Below, in pieces: positions 5,466-6,060 of a stretch of DNA of 6,060 nucleotides (position 1 is its first letter; every line of letters begins with the position of its first letter). The notes beneath the pieces were generated by a model. The model was not told the origin of the DNA. It did no database searches and saw nothing but the letters and a program-made list of their open reading frames with translations. This stretch comes from Gammaproteobacteria bacterium. GTDB taxonomy: Bacteria; Pseudomonadota; Gammaproteobacteria; Pseudomonadales; Halomonadaceae. The stretch spans positions 1-6,060 of the forward strand of contig JAMCZP010000048.1 of assembly GCA_023485185.1 (NCBI GenBank), read 5' to 3'. The translations under genes were made by a program, and so were the position numbers.

Positions 5466-6060
5466 ATTGTCCGACCAGGCCTCTACGCTCAAGCTGGCGC
5501 AGCAGGATTGAAAGCGTCCAGGTGATCGCGAGATACATAAGAGCGACCATAAAATAGACCTCAAGGGCGGTGAAGGTGGTGGCGATATAAATTTGCCCCT
5601 GGCGCACCAACTCACCGACGCCAATCACTGAGAATAGTGAGGTGTCTTTGATGCTGATAATGCCTTGGTTACCGAGTGATGGAATCATGCGGCGGAAGGC
5701 TTGAGGCCAAATCACATAGCGAAATGCCTGGGGGCGAGAAAGCCCTAGTGAAAGCGACGCTTCACGCTGACCACGCTCGATAGACTGAACACCGCCACGT
5801 ACGATTTCAGAGATATAAGCCCCTGAGTTAACGGCAATAGCAGCGATACCGGCAACAAGCGCATTAATCGGGCTGCCCAGTAGTTGGGGTAAACCGTAAA
5901 AAATAAACAACACCTGGACGAGGATAGGCGTGCCGCGAAACACTTCGATGTAAAAAATAGCTGGCCAGCGTAGCCAGCGCACAGGGCTGATACGTAACAA
6001 ACCAAAGAAAATACCGATGAAAAAACCGATGGCCAGGCCACCAAACGAGATAAGCAGCGT
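5464..6060 (-). CDS. Polar amino acid ABC transporter permease (HisM/GlnP type), N-terminus cut by window edge
   Basis: This is a membrane-spanning subunit of the amino acid importer, pairing with the ATPase encoded 11 bases downstream. The 198 residues present run to a TAA at 5464-5466, and the frame is open to base 6060; the TTG at 5998-6000 lies inside a continuous family-like sequence and is not the start. Seen are hydrophobic segments at about 1-20 (cut), 45-60, 64-86 and 163-187, the family motif [16 protein letters not shown] (37-52) and the EAA loop [22 protein letters not shown] (100-121; E100, A101, G106 and P119 in the expected places) that docks on the ATPase. The conserved [15 protein letters not shown] (137-151) follows. 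The family is usually about 220-250 residues, so a few dozen residues with the periplasmic N-terminus are missing. The solute-binding protein is presumably further right. Confidence 0.94.
   Translation of the reverse strand, partial: TLLISFGGLAIGFFIGIFFGLLRISPVRWLRWPAIFYIEVFRGTPILVQVLFIFYGLPQLLGSPINALVAGIAAIAVNSGAYISEIVRGGVQSIERGQREASLSLGLSRPQAFRYVIWPQAFRRMIPSLGNQGIISIKDTSLFSVIGVGELVRQGQIYIATTFTALEVYFMVALMYLAITWTLSILLRQLERRGLVGQ

Noticed and set aside
5382..5624. Minus-strand alternative frame across the permease-ATPase junction, and another at 5745-6044
   Set aside because: Both are out-of-frame shadows of the permease and ATPase genes with no recognisable domain.

Overview
The window looks like chromosomal backbone DNA from a gammaproteobacterium, most likely a member of the Halomonadaceae (Halomonas and relatives). 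This is a judgement from protein character, moderate GC content and gene order; no search was run. All six genes lie on the minus strand: mnmG, rsmG, parA and parB (cut by the left edge) to the left, and an ABC ATPase and a permease (cut by the right edge) to the right. No mobile element, CRISPR array, tRNA or rRNA is visible.

Positions 1-4074 hold the classical origin-proximal operon mnmG-rsmG-parA-parB, read leftwards. mnmG overlaps rsmG by 4 bases (ATGA). parA starts with GTG directly after the rsmG stop and takes its Shine-Dalgarno sequence from the end of rsmG. parB follows after 61 bases. MnmG modifies the tRNA wobble uridine, RsmG methylates 16S rRNA, and ParA/ParB segregate the chromosomal origin.

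Positions 4075-4669 carry no gene but are dense in signals. From left to right they hold the mnmG leader and a sigma70-like promoter overlapped by DnaA-box-like sequences, an AT-rich stretch, two inverted DnaA boxes, a perfect IHF consensus, five more DnaA boxes (two of them exact TTATCCACA), and two tandem intrinsic terminators. I read this as the chromosomal replication origin, oriC. Its layout parallels E. coli oriC (mnmG, unwinding region, R1 box, IHF, further boxes), but there is no GATC between 4152 and 4669.

Positions 4670-6060 hold the distal end of a polar amino acid ABC importer operon (permease then ATPase, 11 bases apart). It is read towards the origin and closed by the two terminators. 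The genes are well-known families; the interest lies in the origin architecture and its unusual neighbour.
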